Positions 38,595 through 47,429 are shown, counted from the stretch's first letter. The stretch is 64,000 bases of DNA from Pseudomonadota bacterium (GCA_018240285.1 JAFEGA010000005.1:1-64000), one strand, 5' to 3'. Notes: a model not told the origin generated them from the sequence alone. Made by a program: numbers and translations.

Positions 38595-39436
38595 GGCGAT
38601 CCTAAAGAGTCACTACTGCGGCGCCGGTTCCACCATTGCAGCAGGTTAATAATCAGCAACAGAATGAACGAAATGACCAGCATCACCACCGACAACGCGG
38701 TAGCACCGGCGTAGTCATATTGCTCCAGCTTGGTGATGATCAGCAGCGGGGTGATTTCGGAAATCATCGGCATGTTACCGGCGATAAAAATGACCGAACC
38801 GTACTCACCGACGGCGCGCGCGAACGCCAGCGCGAAGCCGGTGATCAAAGCCGGGAAAAGCACCGGGAAAATGACGCGCGTGAAGGTTTGCCAACGGTTG
38901 GCGCCGAGCGTGGCGGCCGCTTCCTCCAGTTCGGCTTCGATATCTTCAAGCACCGGCTGCACCGTGCGCACCACGAAGGGGAGGCCGATAAAAGTCAGCG
39001 CCACAAAAATTCCCAGCGGCGTGAAAGCGACTTTGATGCCCAAGGGTTCGAGAAACTGTCCGATCCAACCATTGCCTGCGTATAGCGCGGTGAGAGAAAT
39101 ACCGGCCACGGCGGTCGGCAGGGCAAACGGAAGATCGACCAAAGCATCGACAATTTTTTTGCCGGGAAAGTCGTAGCGCACCAGCACCCAGGCCACCAGC
39201 AGACCGAATGCCGCGTTCACCAGCGCGGCCGCGAACGATGCGCCGAAAGTCAGCCGGTAAGAGGCCAGAACGCGCGGTGTGGTGATGATCGTCCAAAATT
39301 CCGGCCAGGTTAATTCGGCGGTGCGGATGAAGGCTGCCGACAGCGGAATCAGGACGATCAGGCTGAGATAAAGCAACGTGAATCCCAGCGCCAGATTGAA
39401 GCCGGGCAAGATGCTGTATTGCTTGAAGGTACTCAA
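38591..39436 (-). CDS. cysT: Sulfate ABC transporter permease CysT
   Basis: Inner-membrane permease of 281 residues, the partner of CysW. The EAA loop is [20 protein letters not shown], and [20 protein letters not shown] is characteristic of CysT (CysU). The frame is open to 39643, but the conserved N-terminus ([17 protein letters not shown]) begins just after the TTG at 39436, which has AAGGAA seven bases upstream; I use this start. The desulfurase gene ends 37 bases before it. Confidence 0.92.
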   Translation of the reverse strand: MSTFKQYSILPGFNLALGFTLLYLSLIVLIPLSAAFIRTAELTWPEFWTIITTPRVLASYRLTFGASFAAALVNAAFGLLVAWVLVRYDFPGKKIVDALVDLPFALPTAVAGISLTALYAGNGWIGQFLEPLGIKVAFTPLGIFVALTFIGLPFVVRTVQPVLEDIEAELEEAAATLGANRWQTFTRVIFPVLFPALITGFALAFARAVGEYGSVIFIAGNMPMISEITPLLIITKLEQYDYAGATALSVVMLVISFILLLIINLLQWWNRRRSSDSLGSP

Positions 39437-39473
39437 TTGAAAATTCCTTGTGGTGGTTGGAATCCATTCATGA

Positions 39474-41291
39474 TCAGAAATTCGTCCGTCCGCCTTGGAT
39501 GCGGCGCAGCGCGGCGATGAGGAAATCGATATCCGCGCAGGTGTTGTAGAATGCCAGCGATGGCCGTACCGTGGTTTCCAGGCCGAAGCGGCGCAAAATA
39601 GGCTGGGCGCAATGATGACCTGCGCGCACGGCGATGCCTTCACGGTTGAGCGCTGTGCCGACTTCTTCGGAACTCAATCCCGGTAACACGAAAGACAGCA
39701 CACCGGCTTTTTCCGCCGCGGTGCCGATCAAACGCAACCCCGGAATCGAACCAAGGCCGCGCGTGGCATAAACCAGCAGCTGATGTTCGTAGCGGCTGAT
39801 GTTGTCGATACCGATGCGCTGCACGTAATCGATCGCCGCGCCCAATCCGACCGCATCGGCAATATTGCCGGTGCCCGCTTCAAAACGGGCCGGTGCCGCA
39901 TGGTAAGTGGTCTTTTCGAAGGTGACATCCTGAATCATGTTGCCGCCCCCTTGCCAAGGCTGCATCGAATTCAGCAACTCGGTCTTACCGAACAACGCGC
40001 CGATGCCGGTCGGTGCGAATACTTTATGGCCGGAAAAAACAAACCAGTCGCAATCCAGCTGCTGCACATCGACACGCATATGCGACACGGATTGCGCGCC
40101 GTCGACCAATACGCGCGCGCCAACACGATGCGCCATGGCGATCATTTCCTGCGCCGGTGTGATGGTGCCGAGCGCATTCGATACCTGCGAGAATGCCACC
40201 AGCTTGGTGCGCGAATTGAGCAGTTTTTGATATTCATCCAGCAAGATCTGACCCTGATCGTCGACCGGAGCGACGCGCAATATCGCGCCTTTCTCGTTGC
40301 ACAACTGCTGCCACGGCACGATATTGGCGTGATGTTCCAGCCAAGTAATGACGATTTCATCGCCTTCGCCGATATGCTGCCGTCCCCAGCTTTGCGCAAC
40401 GAGATTGATGCCTTCGGTCGTGCCGCGCACGAAAATGATTTCGTCTGCTGACGATGCATTGAGGAAACGGCTGACTTTCTGCCGCGAGGCTTCGTAAGCA
40501 TCGGTTGAGCGCGCCGCCAGTTCATGCGCGGCGCGGTGGATGTTGGAATTTTCGTGCTGATAGAAATAGCTGAGCCGGTCAATGACCGATTGCGGTTTTT
40601 GCGTGGTTGCCGCGTTATCCAGCCAAATCAGCGGGCGACCGTTGACCAGCTCTTGCAGAATCGGAAAGTCGCGCCGGATGGCGTTGACGTCGAAGGCCGG
40701 ATGCGCGGATGCGAATTCCGTAGCCGGCCCATCCGCTGCGGATGAGGGAATGCCGTCGAGAAAATAAAACGACGTTCCCGGATTTTGCGTCAGGGGTATA
40801 CCGGCATACGCAGGTGGAACCGTTTGCACCGGTGGCAAAAGCGCACGCAACTCGTCTTCGAACGGCAACGGAACGGTCGATGGATAAGGAAGAACTCCCG
40901 CAGTTGAAGGGAAGGGTGTCAATGCGGGAGTTTGCTGCAGCGCTGTGACCGCTGCTGGCGTGGGAGAAGTACTTGTTGCCGTGTTTGTTATACCGGTTAA
41001 ACCGGAGGGGATGTCTTTACCCGGTGCAAGCAAAGCATTTAGCTCGCTTTCAAACGGCAACGGAATGTCTGGTTGCGCTACGAAATTTCCCACATGCGGA
41101 TGATCCGCAGGAAAAGCTGGAATTTCCAGTGCCGGTGCTGGTGCAGCCGCCGCAGATGGCGGCGCGCTTGAGTTTGGTAAAGCGGAAAAAAATTCATTGG
41201 CCAGGCGCGTCAGCAGCTCGACATCCGGCAAGTGGCCGGATGCGGCATGCAAACCTTCTCCCGCCAGTTGATCGAGATTACTTGTACTCAT
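39474..41291 (-). CDS. Encapsulated cysteine desulfurase (family 2A encapsulin cargo)
   Basis: PLP-dependent type II (SufS-like) desulfurase of 605 residues that releases sulfur from cysteine as a persulfide. The catalytic domain starts near residue 200 (FDVNAIRRDFPIL). The PLP lysine is K423 in FSGHKVFAPTG, and the catalytic cysteine is C561 in VRAGHHCAQP. The first ~200 residues are Pro/Ala/Thr-rich and look disordered; SufS proteins lack them. They contain DVELLTRLANEFFSAL (23-38), two copies of PLPFE(S/D)EL near residues 77 and 141, and SFYFLDG (174-180). Such extensions direct this enzyme into family 2A encapsulins. The gene overlaps the encapsulin gene by 14 bases, and PLPFE is the best docking candidate (inference). 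Confidence 0.92.
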   Translation of the reverse strand: MSTSNLDQLAGEGLHAASGHLPDVELLTRLANEFFSALPNSSAPPSAAAAPAPALEIPAFPADHPHVGNFVAQPDIPLPFESELNALLAPGKDIPSGLTGITNTATSTSPTPAAVTALQQTPALTPFPSTAGVLPYPSTVPLPFEDELRALLPPVQTVPPAYAGIPLTQNPGTSFYFLDGIPSSAADGPATEFASAHPAFDVNAIRRDFPILQELVNGRPLIWLDNAATTQKPQSVIDRLSYFYQHENSNIHRAAHELAARSTDAYEASRQKVSRFLNASSADEIIFVRGTTEGINLVAQSWGRQHIGEGDEIVITWLEHHANIVPWQQLCNEKGAILRVAPVDDQGQILLDEYQKLLNSRTKLVAFSQVSNALGTITPAQEMIAMAHRVGARVLVDGAQSVSHMRVDVQQLDCDWFVFSGHKVFAPTGIGALFGKTELLNSMQPWQGGGNMIQDVTFEKTTYHAAPARFEAGTGNIADAVGLGAAIDYVQRIGIDNISRYEHQLLVYATRGLGSIPGLRLIGTAAEKAGVLSFVLPGLSSEEVGTALNREGIAVRAGHHCAQPILRRFGLETTVRPSLAFYNTCADIDFLIAALRRIQGGRTNF

Positions 41292-42195
41292 GATATTGGC
41301 CTATTTCGACATTCTCGAGCACGCCGAGCGCATCTTCGGTCAGCACGGCCAGCGAGCAATAGAGGGAAACCAGGTAAGAGGCGATCGCCTTGTGGTTGAT
41401 GCCCATAAAGCGCACCGATAATCCCATGCCTTGCTGGCCCGGCAAGTTCGGCTGATAAAGCCCGACCACACCTTGGCGGCTTTCTCCGGTGCGCAGCAAC
41501 AGAATATTGGTTTTTCCGCCGGTGATATTGAGCTTGTTGCTCGGTATCAGCGGGATGCCGCGCCAGGTCAGGAATTGTGAACCGAACAGCGAAACGGTCG
41601 GAGGGGGAACGCCGCGGCGGGTACACTCACGGCCGAAGGCGGCTATCGCTTGCGGATGCGCCAGAAAGAAACCGGGCTCTTTCCACACGCGCGAAATTAG
41701 TTCATCGAGATCGTCGGGGGTGGGCGCACCAGTACGTGTTTTCACTTTCATGGATTTCGCGACGTTGTTCAGCAAGCCGTATTCCTTGTTGTTGATCAGC
41801 TCGCTTTCCTGACGCTCTTTGGCCGTTTCGATGGTGAGGCGCAACTGCTCGCGGATCTGGTTGTGCGGGCTGCTGTACAGATCGGACACGCGCGTATGGA
41901 CATCCAGCACGGTATTCACCGCGCTCAGCACATACTCCCGTCCCCATTCTTCGTAATCCACAAAGGTAGCCGGCAATTCGCGCTCGTCCTTGGCGGAGCA
42001 ATCGACTTCCACCTGATCGGGGTCTTTCACTTTGTTCACACGGTAAATACCCGCTTCGACTGGCACCCAGTTCAGCAAGTGGGTGAGCCAACGCGGCGTG
42101 ATGGTGCCCATCATCGGCACGGTTTTGGTGGCGTTGGCAAGCGTGCGGGCGGCAACGTCGCTTAACGCGGTATGGGCTTGATGGATATCGGTCAT
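41278..42195 (-). CDS. srpI: Family 2A encapsulin shell protein (SrpI-like)
   Basis: HK97-fold shell protein that self-assembles into an icosahedral nanocompartment. It has 305 residues, the SrpI length, and no cyclic-nucleotide-binding insert, which places it in family 2A rather than 2B. Family-typical stretches are LANATKTVPMMGTITPRWLT, LLNWVPVEAGIYRV, DIHTRVSDLYSSPH-like VHTRVSDLYSSPHNQI, GAPTPDDLDELI, FGRECTRRGVPPP, LTWRGIPLIPS and the C-terminus HEYK. AAGGAG precedes the ATG at 42195. The next gene is the desulfurase cargo, overlapping by 14 bases. Known family 2A shells of cyanobacteria are induced by sulfur starvation; here the surrounding sulfate genes support a sulfur role. Confidence 0.95.
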   Translation of the reverse strand: MTDIHQAHTALSDVAARTLANATKTVPMMGTITPRWLTHLLNWVPVEAGIYRVNKVKDPDQVEVDCSAKDERELPATFVDYEEWGREYVLSAVNTVLDVHTRVSDLYSSPHNQIREQLRLTIETAKERQESELINNKEYGLLNNVAKSMKVKTRTGAPTPDDLDELISRVWKEPGFFLAHPQAIAAFGRECTRRGVPPPTVSLFGSQFLTWRGIPLIPSNKLNITGGKTNILLLRTGESRQGVVGLYQPNLPGQQGMGLSVRFMGINHKAIASYLVSLYCSLAVLTEDALGVLENVEIGQYHEYK

Positions 42196-42238
42196 TTCAT
42201 TTTTCTCCTTGGGTTAATGAGTACTGCGAGTTTGTTAT

Positions 42239-42273
42239 GTTGCTCCGGGTGGTTGTGAAAAATCCGGAGCAAC
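42239..42273 (-). promoter_or_regulatory. Stem-loop between the EAL-like gene and the encapsulin gene
   Basis: GTTGCTCCGG and CCGGAGCAAC form a perfect 10-bp inverted repeat around a 15-base loop, 20 bases past the upstream stop and about 45 bases before the encapsulin start. No T run follows on the minus strand, so it is not a classical terminator. A partial terminator or an mRNA-processing or stabilising hairpin that raises shell protein output is possible (inference). Confidence 0.6.
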
Positions 42274-42292
42274 CAGAAGTATTTTTCCTTAA

Positions 42293-43123
42293 TTAATTAA
42301 CCGGCTTTGCAATCACCGGCAGTTCAGCGGTTTCGATCGCCGATACCGTTTTGCCGAGCAGATTGCCTTGCAAGTAATCGGCATTGCCGCGTTTGGCGCC
42401 AATCAGCTGTTCGGGTGTCTCAATGTCCCGTACCAGCACGCTGGCGCCAAAACTGTGGACGGTGTCCGTCAAGGTTGTGAGGGTTTCATGCCGCAGCAGA
42501 TCGCTGGCCGCGATGCGCACCACGTCCGGGTACAAACTGCCTAACTCCACCATCCAATCGCTGCGGGTGCCGGTAAAGTTGGCGGCGATGCGGTAGCCGC
42601 GCGAGCGGTAATTGCCGATGACATGCTGCAGCAATTTCCAATTGCGGTTGACGATGGCCGGAATCTCGATGACGACACGCGAGGTTTTCACGCCGATCAG
42701 GTCGAGAAAATTTTCAAATGCCCGGCCGTGATCGTCCTTGACGCTTTCCAGCAAACGCGGATGTACCTCGACAAACAGATTGTCCGATTGGGAAATATGG
42801 TTGAAATAATAATTCAACGCATGAACCGCCCGGCACAAGCGGTCGAGCTCGATCAATTGATCGTCCTTGGACGCCATGGCGAAAACTTGCCATGGCCAAA
42901 GCGCGATTTCTTCGTTTGACTTGGAGCGCACATACGCGGCGTGCCCTATGGTTCTGCCATGATCGGCGCTGAAAATGCGCTGAAAAACGCTGGTCAATTC
43001 GCATTGATAGAAGTAGCCGCTGATCCAGCCGTTGGGTGCGCGTTTCAATGTGTAATCGGTGGCTGAATTGATGAGCTCAAATTCATCCAGCGCTGTGTGC
43101 GTATTGTTTGCTTTTGTGTTCAT
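42293..43123 (-). CDS. Degenerate EAL-domain protein
   Basis: Protein of 276 residues with an EAL-fold C-terminal domain whose catalytic motifs are lost. The EAL(L)R position reads IGHAAYVR; VNVSP reads VEVHP; the Glu of the LVLEITE position is kept in VVIEIPA; the DDFG loop reads ANFTGTRSD; the end NADYLQGNLLGK keeps the QG. Phosphodiesterase activity against c-di-GMP is therefore unlikely; a binding or scaffold role is possible. The ATG at 43123 has GGAGA seven bases upstream; the longer frame to 43300 overlaps the DUF2325 gene. Its place between the binding protein and the encapsulin suggests a role in regulating the cluster. Confidence 0.8.
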   Translation of the reverse strand: MNTKANNTHTALDEFELINSATDYTLKRAPNGWISGYFYQCELTSVFQRIFSADHGRTIGHAAYVRSKSNEEIALWPWQVFAMASKDDQLIELDRLCRAVHALNYYFNHISQSDNLFVEVHPRLLESVKDDHGRAFENFLDLIGVKTSRVVIEIPAIVNRNWKLLQHVIGNYRSRGYRIAANFTGTRSDWMVELGSLYPDVVRIAASDLLRHETLTTLTDTVHSFGASVLVRDIETPEQLIGAKRGNADYLQGNLLGKTVSAIETAELPVIAKPVN

Positions 43124-43223
43124 GGAATAGTCTCCATTGAAGTGAATGCTGCTGCGTGCGGGCGGCAAGCCGGTTACTTGGCAACAGATTTGCCGGGTAT
43201 TTGTTCGCCGCCCATTGGATTCC

Positions 43224-43568
43224 TTAATGCAATCTCCGGGATTCGTTACCGAGGCGGCAACAACTTCCGTCACAACCGTTTTTATCCGCCGGATAAACAT
43301 CCATTAATTTGCGCTTCAGCTCATTGACGGAGCGATGGCAATAAACCAGCGGAATGCCGCTGCGATTGGCTTGCTCTTTGATCGAATTGGCGAGGTTGTG
43401 ATTAATGAAATCGCAAATCACGATCACCAATTGTGTTTCACTGGGCAATTGCCGCTTATTGAACCCTTTGGCGCGGCCGCTCCAATGCTCGATGCGGGCA
43501 TTGTGCTGCGCGGTAATGAAATGTTTGAACGAGGTGATGTAATCGCCACCCACAATCAGCACGGTCAT
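43224..43568 (-). CDS. DUF2325 domain protein
   Basis: Small soluble protein of 114 residues. MTVLIVGGDYITSFKHFITA, VIVICDFINHNLANSIKEQA and the IPLVYCHRSVNELKRKL segment match the DUF2325 family, whose function is unknown. The C-terminus carries a cysteine cluster (NGCDGSCCRLG), which could bind metal or exchange thiols. GGAGG precedes the ATG. It lies between the sulfate-binding protein and the EAL-like gene. Confidence 0.8.
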   Translation of the reverse strand: MTVLIVGGDYITSFKHFITAQHNARIEHWSGRAKGFNKRQLPSETQLVIVICDFINHNLANSIKEQANRSGIPLVYCHRSVNELKRKLMDVYPADKNGCDGSCCRLGNESRRLH

Positions 43569-43616
43569 GTTGAATCCTCCTGGTCTGGCAGCGCGCCGCG
43601 GCGCGCTGCGTTGTCG

Positions 43617-44618
43617 TTACTTCAGATAGATCTGATCAAAGGTGCCGCCATCGGCGAAGTGCGCTTTGTGGGCGTTTTTCCAGCCGCCGAACGCCTCGTC
43701 GATTTTGAACAATTCAACTTTGGGGAATTTTCCGGCGTACTTCTCCGCCACTTTGCCGAGGGTGGGACGATAGAAATGCTTGGCGGCGATTTCCTGGCCT
43801 TCTTCGGAATAGAGATACTCGAGATACGCTTCCGCAACCTGACGCGTGCCGTGTTTGTCGGCGACTTTATCGACGACCGCAACCGGTGGTTCCGCTAGTA
43901 CGCTGAGCGACGGGATAACGATTTCAAATTTATCCGCGCCATATTCTTTGAGCGCCAGAAACGCTTCGTTTTCCCAGGAAATGAACACATCGCCGACACC
44001 GCGCTCGACGAACGTCGTGGTCGATCCGCGCGCGCCGGAATCCAGTACCGGTACATTCTTGTAAATGTTGCTGACAAATTCTTTGATTTTGCTTTCGTCA
44101 CCGAATTTACGTTTACCGTATTGCCAGGCTGCTAAATAATTCCACTGCGCGCCGCCGGAGGTTTTCGGGTTCGGCGTGATCACCGCTACGCCGGGGCGGG
44201 CCAGGTCGTCCCAATCTTTGATTTCCTTGGGGTTGCCTTTGCGCACCAAGAAAATGATGGTTGAGGTGTACGGCGTGCTGTTGAGCGGCAGCCGTGCCTG
44301 CCAATTTTCCGGCAGCAATTTGGCTTTCTCGGCAATGGCGTTGATATCGTTGGCCAGCGCTAGCGTCACCACGTCGGCTTCCAAGCCGTCGATGACGGAA
44401 CGCGCCTGTTTGCCGGAACCGCCATGCGATTGCTGGATCTTTACGGTTTCTTTGGTTTTTTCCCGCCAGTGTTTGGCGAAAGCCGCATTAAACTCTTGGT
44501 AGAGTTCACGGGTTGGATCGTAGGAAACATTGAGCAAGGTTTTTTCCGCCAGCACGTTGTGGCTGATGAGTAAAGCCGCTGCCAGAAAACTTGTGGTGAG
44601 CCATGATTTGGTATTCAT
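43617..44618 (-). CDS. sbp: Periplasmic sulfate-binding protein
   Basis: Solute receptor for the CysTWA importer, 333 residues. The signal peptide ends at [65 protein letters not shown] and [20 protein letters not shown] are hallmarks of Sbp/CysP proteins and form the sulfate site. It is separated from the permease genes by the DUF2325, EAL, encapsulin and desulfurase genes, which is unusual for cys transport clusters. Confidence 0.95.
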   Translation of the reverse strand: MNTKSWLTTSFLAAALLISHNVLAEKTLLNVSYDPTRELYQEFNAAFAKHWREKTKETVKIQQSHGGSGKQARSVIDGLEADVVTLALANDINAIAEKAKLLPENWQARLPLNSTPYTSTIIFLVRKGNPKEIKDWDDLARPGVAVITPNPKTSGGAQWNYLAAWQYGKRKFGDESKIKEFVSNIYKNVPVLDSGARGSTTTFVERGVGDVFISWENEAFLALKEYGADKFEIVIPSLSVLAEPPVAVVDKVADKHGTRQVAEAYLEYLYSEEGQEIAAKHFYRPTLGKVAEKYAGKFPKVELFKIDEAFGGWKNAHKAHFADGGTFDQIYLK

Positions 44619-44648
44619 AATTTTTTCTCCATGAAAAGTGTTGAAGAT

Positions 44649-46337
44649 TTACAAGAGGCTGATAAGCACTTCAAAGTACAGGAAGTCCGTGTTACCTGAG
44701 CGTTGATCCGTGCAAGGATGCTTGTGCAAGGTTTCGCAAGAAGTGGCGGCGATCCGGTTTTTTACAAATTCTCCAGCAGTGAAATGGGTGTAACCGAGAA
44801 TGGTGCTGATGCGCGATGTGGCTTGATAACGGATGCGCCCTTCAAAGGCATGGCCGCCGAAATCGCCGCTTTTACCGGTACGGTCGCGATTGAAGCCGGG
44901 ATCCTTGATAGTGTTGCTGATATTGCCGTCGAGAATATCGAACATACGATCGGTGTTGCTGGCCAGCCAGTAACCGCCGTAACCCAATTCAAACCCGAGT
45001 TTCTGCGTCGGGCTGAACTCGAAGCGGATTTTCGGCGCTTTCAAGTTTTCGTAGATCACATAGTGATCCGCCGACCAAGGCCGCGCAAACCCGAAGAAGC
45101 GGTCAAAACGGTTGTCGACATTGTCGTTGGGATTCTTGTCGCCGCTGGCATAGCCATAGAAAAGACCGATACGGGGCTTCCAGGCATGATTGAAGGTTTT
45201 GCCCAGTTCGATGGTATAGCCTTGCGCTTCGATGTTATTCGTACCTGTGTAACCAAACTGACGGTTATAACTGACATCGAAATCAAACCAGTTGCCGACA
45301 TTGCCGTAGGCGCGGAATCCCGGCATATGAATTTCCCGGTCCAGCCGGTTGGTCGCGGTGAAACCAGTAGGGTCGGCCGTCTGTTTTTGCCCCATGTAAT
45401 AAGGTTGTATCGTGACGATGTCGGACCAGCGCCGCCACGTGCCGATCGCGCCAAAAAACCATAAATGATCGTTGGCTTCATCAAACTTGGTTTGCAAGCG
45501 GCGCACCGGTTGCATACCGAATAAATCGACTTCCCAATCGTTCGCTTCGCGGCCCAGATTCAAGCGGAAGCCTTCAAATGTATTGGTGGTGTTGCGCCAT
45601 TCGTTACGCGCGATAAAACGCCGGTCGGTTGCTTCATAAGCCATACGACCTACCCGGAATCGAATTGGGCGATCATTACCCCGGTCATCGGCGCCAAGCG
45701 CTTTTTTGAAATAGAGCTCACCGTACGCGTTGAGCAGGTCGTACTCATTTCTTTCCTGATCGGTCGAGACAAAGCGGTTGTTAACAATCCGTGAATCCTG
45801 AAACTCGACCGCGAAACGGAACGGATCGAGAATATCCTTGATCCCTATCCATGCGCGATTGCGCAGAAAAATGGGGTCATCGTTGCCGCCTTCAATGCGG
45901 CGGATGTCGTTATGACGGTGCTCGTAGCGCATGCGCGACTCAAAACCGAGTTCCAGCCAGTTAATATCTTTGAACGCTTCAACACCGATATCGCTCAAGC
46001 GGCGCACGTAACGCGGCGGATCGGAATCGGGATTGGTGGCATAGCTGTTGGAACGCCGGTGATAGCTGGTTGATGGCGCGCTGGGTTTGGGTACGATCGC
46101 CGGTAGCGATTTCTCCAGATCGGATTGCTTGGTTTGATCGGATGATTTGGTTTGTGCCGACGGCTGATTGATGGACGATTTTGCAGTCTCGTCCGACATT
46201 TGTTGCGCAATGCGCAACAAATCCGGTTGCACTGCCTGAAAATCAACCGTTGCTTTTTGCTCGGAAGACGCGCTTGCGGAATTGATCGCAAGCGCGCTCA
46301 ACGCCGTCAGGGGTAAAAAATACCAACGAAATTTCAC
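44649..46337 (-). CDS. Outer-membrane porin, alginate-export-like fold
   Basis: Predicted outer-membrane beta-barrel of 562 residues. A signal peptide (to about 22, ALAINSASA) is followed by a low-complexity Ser/Gln/Lys region (25-100) and a barrel with alternating aromatic strands, including LELGFESRMRYEHRHNDIRR, FAVEFQDSRIVN, AYGELYFKKALG and EGRIRYQATSRISTILGYTH. The fold resembles Alginate_exp (PF13372) porins. It is directly upstream of sbp on the same strand, so it may admit sulfate or organosulfur compounds; substrate is inferred from context. Confidence 0.82.
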   Translation of the reverse strand: MKFRWYFLPLTALSALAINSASASSEQKATVDFQAVQPDLLRIAQQMSDETAKSSINQPSAQTKSSDQTKQSDLEKSLPAIVPKPSAPSTSYHRRSNSYATNPDSDPPRYVRRLSDIGVEAFKDINWLELGFESRMRYEHRHNDIRRIEGGNDDPIFLRNRAWIGIKDILDPFRFAVEFQDSRIVNNRFVSTDQERNEYDLLNAYGELYFKKALGADDRGNDRPIRFRVGRMAYEATDRRFIARNEWRNTTNTFEGFRLNLGREANDWEVDLFGMQPVRRLQTKFDEANDHLWFFGAIGTWRRWSDIVTIQPYYMGQKQTADPTGFTATNRLDREIHMPGFRAYGNVGNWFDFDVSYNRQFGYTGTNNIEAQGYTIELGKTFNHAWKPRIGLFYGYASGDKNPNDNVDNRFDRFFGFARPWSADHYVIYENLKAPKIRFEFSPTQKLGFELGYGGYWLASNTDRMFDILDGNISNTIKDPGFNRDRTGKSGDFGGHAFEGRIRYQATSRISTILGYTHFTAGEFVKNRIAATSCETLHKHPCTDQRSGNTDFLYFEVLISLL

Positions 46338-46478
46338 TCTTATTCTCCTCGGGAACCCTCCGGGAATCCGGTTGAGTCACTGATGTTGTTTACTGGCTAA
46401 CCTCCAGTTCTACTGGTCGGTATGATTATTTTGCGATCTGCCGTGCGTGCCGGCCGGATCGGAAAGCTGTTTGGGTGA

Positions 46479-46700
46479 TTAGGATTTCAACGCTTTGCGG
46501 CTCGATCCGCTTTGGTTGACGCGAATTTTTTCCCGGCACTCGATTTGCACCACGCGATTGTCATGGATGACGATTTCGATCGATCCGTATTCGATGCTCG
46601 CAACGGCGCGCAGAATTTCCTGCGCAACCTCGGCGGGAATCTTCCGGGCATGATCGTTGGTTGCGGCAATTTTGTGTTCCAAACCGGAATCAGTAGTCAT
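46479..46700 (-). CDS. YezD-like (DUF2292) small protein
   Basis: Protein of 73 residues. The core EVAQEILRAVASIEYGSIEI followed by VIHDNRVVQIECREKIR matches DUF2292/YezD. Such proteins are often encoded at the head of sulfate-assimilation clusters and have no settled function. It is the first gene of the minus-strand sulfur cluster, about 140 bases before the porin; the promoter presumably lies in 46701-46850. Confidence 0.8.
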   Translation of the reverse strand: MTTDSGLEHKIAATNDHARKIPAEVAQEILRAVASIEYGSIEIVIHDNRVVQIECREKIRVNQSGSSRKALKS

Positions 46701-47015
46701 TTACAGTACTCAATAAAGTGTTGGAAATTAATGGAAGCGAACAATAGCAATTTTTTTATATAAATAGAAATAATATTTTTTAATTTCTATATAATTTAAA
46801 ATTATTATAAAGCTCTGTAGTTGCACCCTGAAAAGACGGGAGAGAAAATGAGCATTCGCCACAGCAAAGAATAAAGCTGCGCAGAATTGAATAGTAAATC
46901 GATAACATATTGAATTAATAAAGTTAATTTACTGGAATGCTATCTAAGCCGTACAACCTGGGAGCGATTTCAGTAAAATGCACCGTTGGGAATTTGAATA
47001 TCAATTTGGTTGAAT
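46701..47015. promoter_or_regulatory. Divergent promoter region of the sulfur cluster and a lipoprotein gene
   Basis: About 315 very AT-rich bases with no gene. An imperfect inverted repeat ATAGAAAT...ATTTCTAT near 46763-46790 sits where an activator or repressor of the sulfur cluster could bind; CysB-type sites are AT-rich, but I cannot identify one with confidence. An eight-codon frame with a ribosome-site-like GGGAG starts at 46848 on the + strand. Confidence 0.45.
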
Positions 47016-47429
47016 ATGATGAGTGTAAGAAAATTCATGGGGACTGCGATCATGCTGGTAATACTGGCGGTTTGGCTTTCCGGTTGTTCTGTTTTTATGG
47101 CGGCCAAGCAGCCTGAAAAGAAGGATGTCGATTTGTTGAAGGAAGGCACGTCCCGGGCCATGCTGATTTCCGAGTTCGGCGCACCGGTTATCAGCGAACA
47201 CCGCAACGGTAAACGCTATGAGATATTTAAATTTGTGCAGGGCTACAGCACCGGCGCCAAGGCGGGCAGGGCGTTTCTGCACGGTGCGGCGAATGTCGTG
47301 ACGCTGGGTTTATGGGAACTGGTCGGCACCCCGACGGAAATTACCTTCAGTGGCGATGAGATGGCATTTCAAGTCAGTTATGACGAAAATGACATCGTGG
47401 ATGAAGTCGCCGTTATAAAGAAAGAATAA
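47016..47429 (+). CDS. Small lipoprotein
   Basis: Predicted lipoprotein of 137 residues with lipobox LSGC after a hydrophobic signal (AIMLVILAVWLSGC). The mature part contains LLKEGTSRAMLISEFGAPVI, reminiscent of SmpA/BamE-like small lipoproteins (the EGxSRxxVIxxFGxP pattern), GYSTGAKAGRAFLHGAANVV and LWELVGTPTE. The function is unknown. TTG at 47010 and ATG at 47019 are alternative starts. Confidence 0.75.
   Translation: MMSVRKFMGTAIMLVILAVWLSGCSVFMAAKQPEKKDVDLLKEGTSRAMLISEFGAPVISEHRNGKRYEIFKFVQGYSTGAKAGRAFLHGAANVVTLGLWELVGTPTEITFSGDEMAFQVSYDENDIVDEVAVIKKE

Noticed and set aside
39437..39643. N-terminal extension of cysT
   Set aside because: The extra 69 codons overlap the end of the desulfurase gene and do not resemble CysT; the TTG at 39436 with AAGGAA is a better start.
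41278..42195. HK97-like fold as a prophage capsid gene
   Set aside because: No phage genes are nearby; sequence and partner genes match family 2A encapsulins with desulfurase cargo.
43124..43300. Longer start of the EAL-like protein
   Set aside because: The extension overlaps the DUF2325 gene, while the ATG at 43123 has GGAGA at proper distance.
46848..46874. Eight-codon leader-peptide-like frame MSIRHSKE
   Set aside because: It has a GGGAG before it, but there is no attenuator hairpin and no downstream gene close on that strand.
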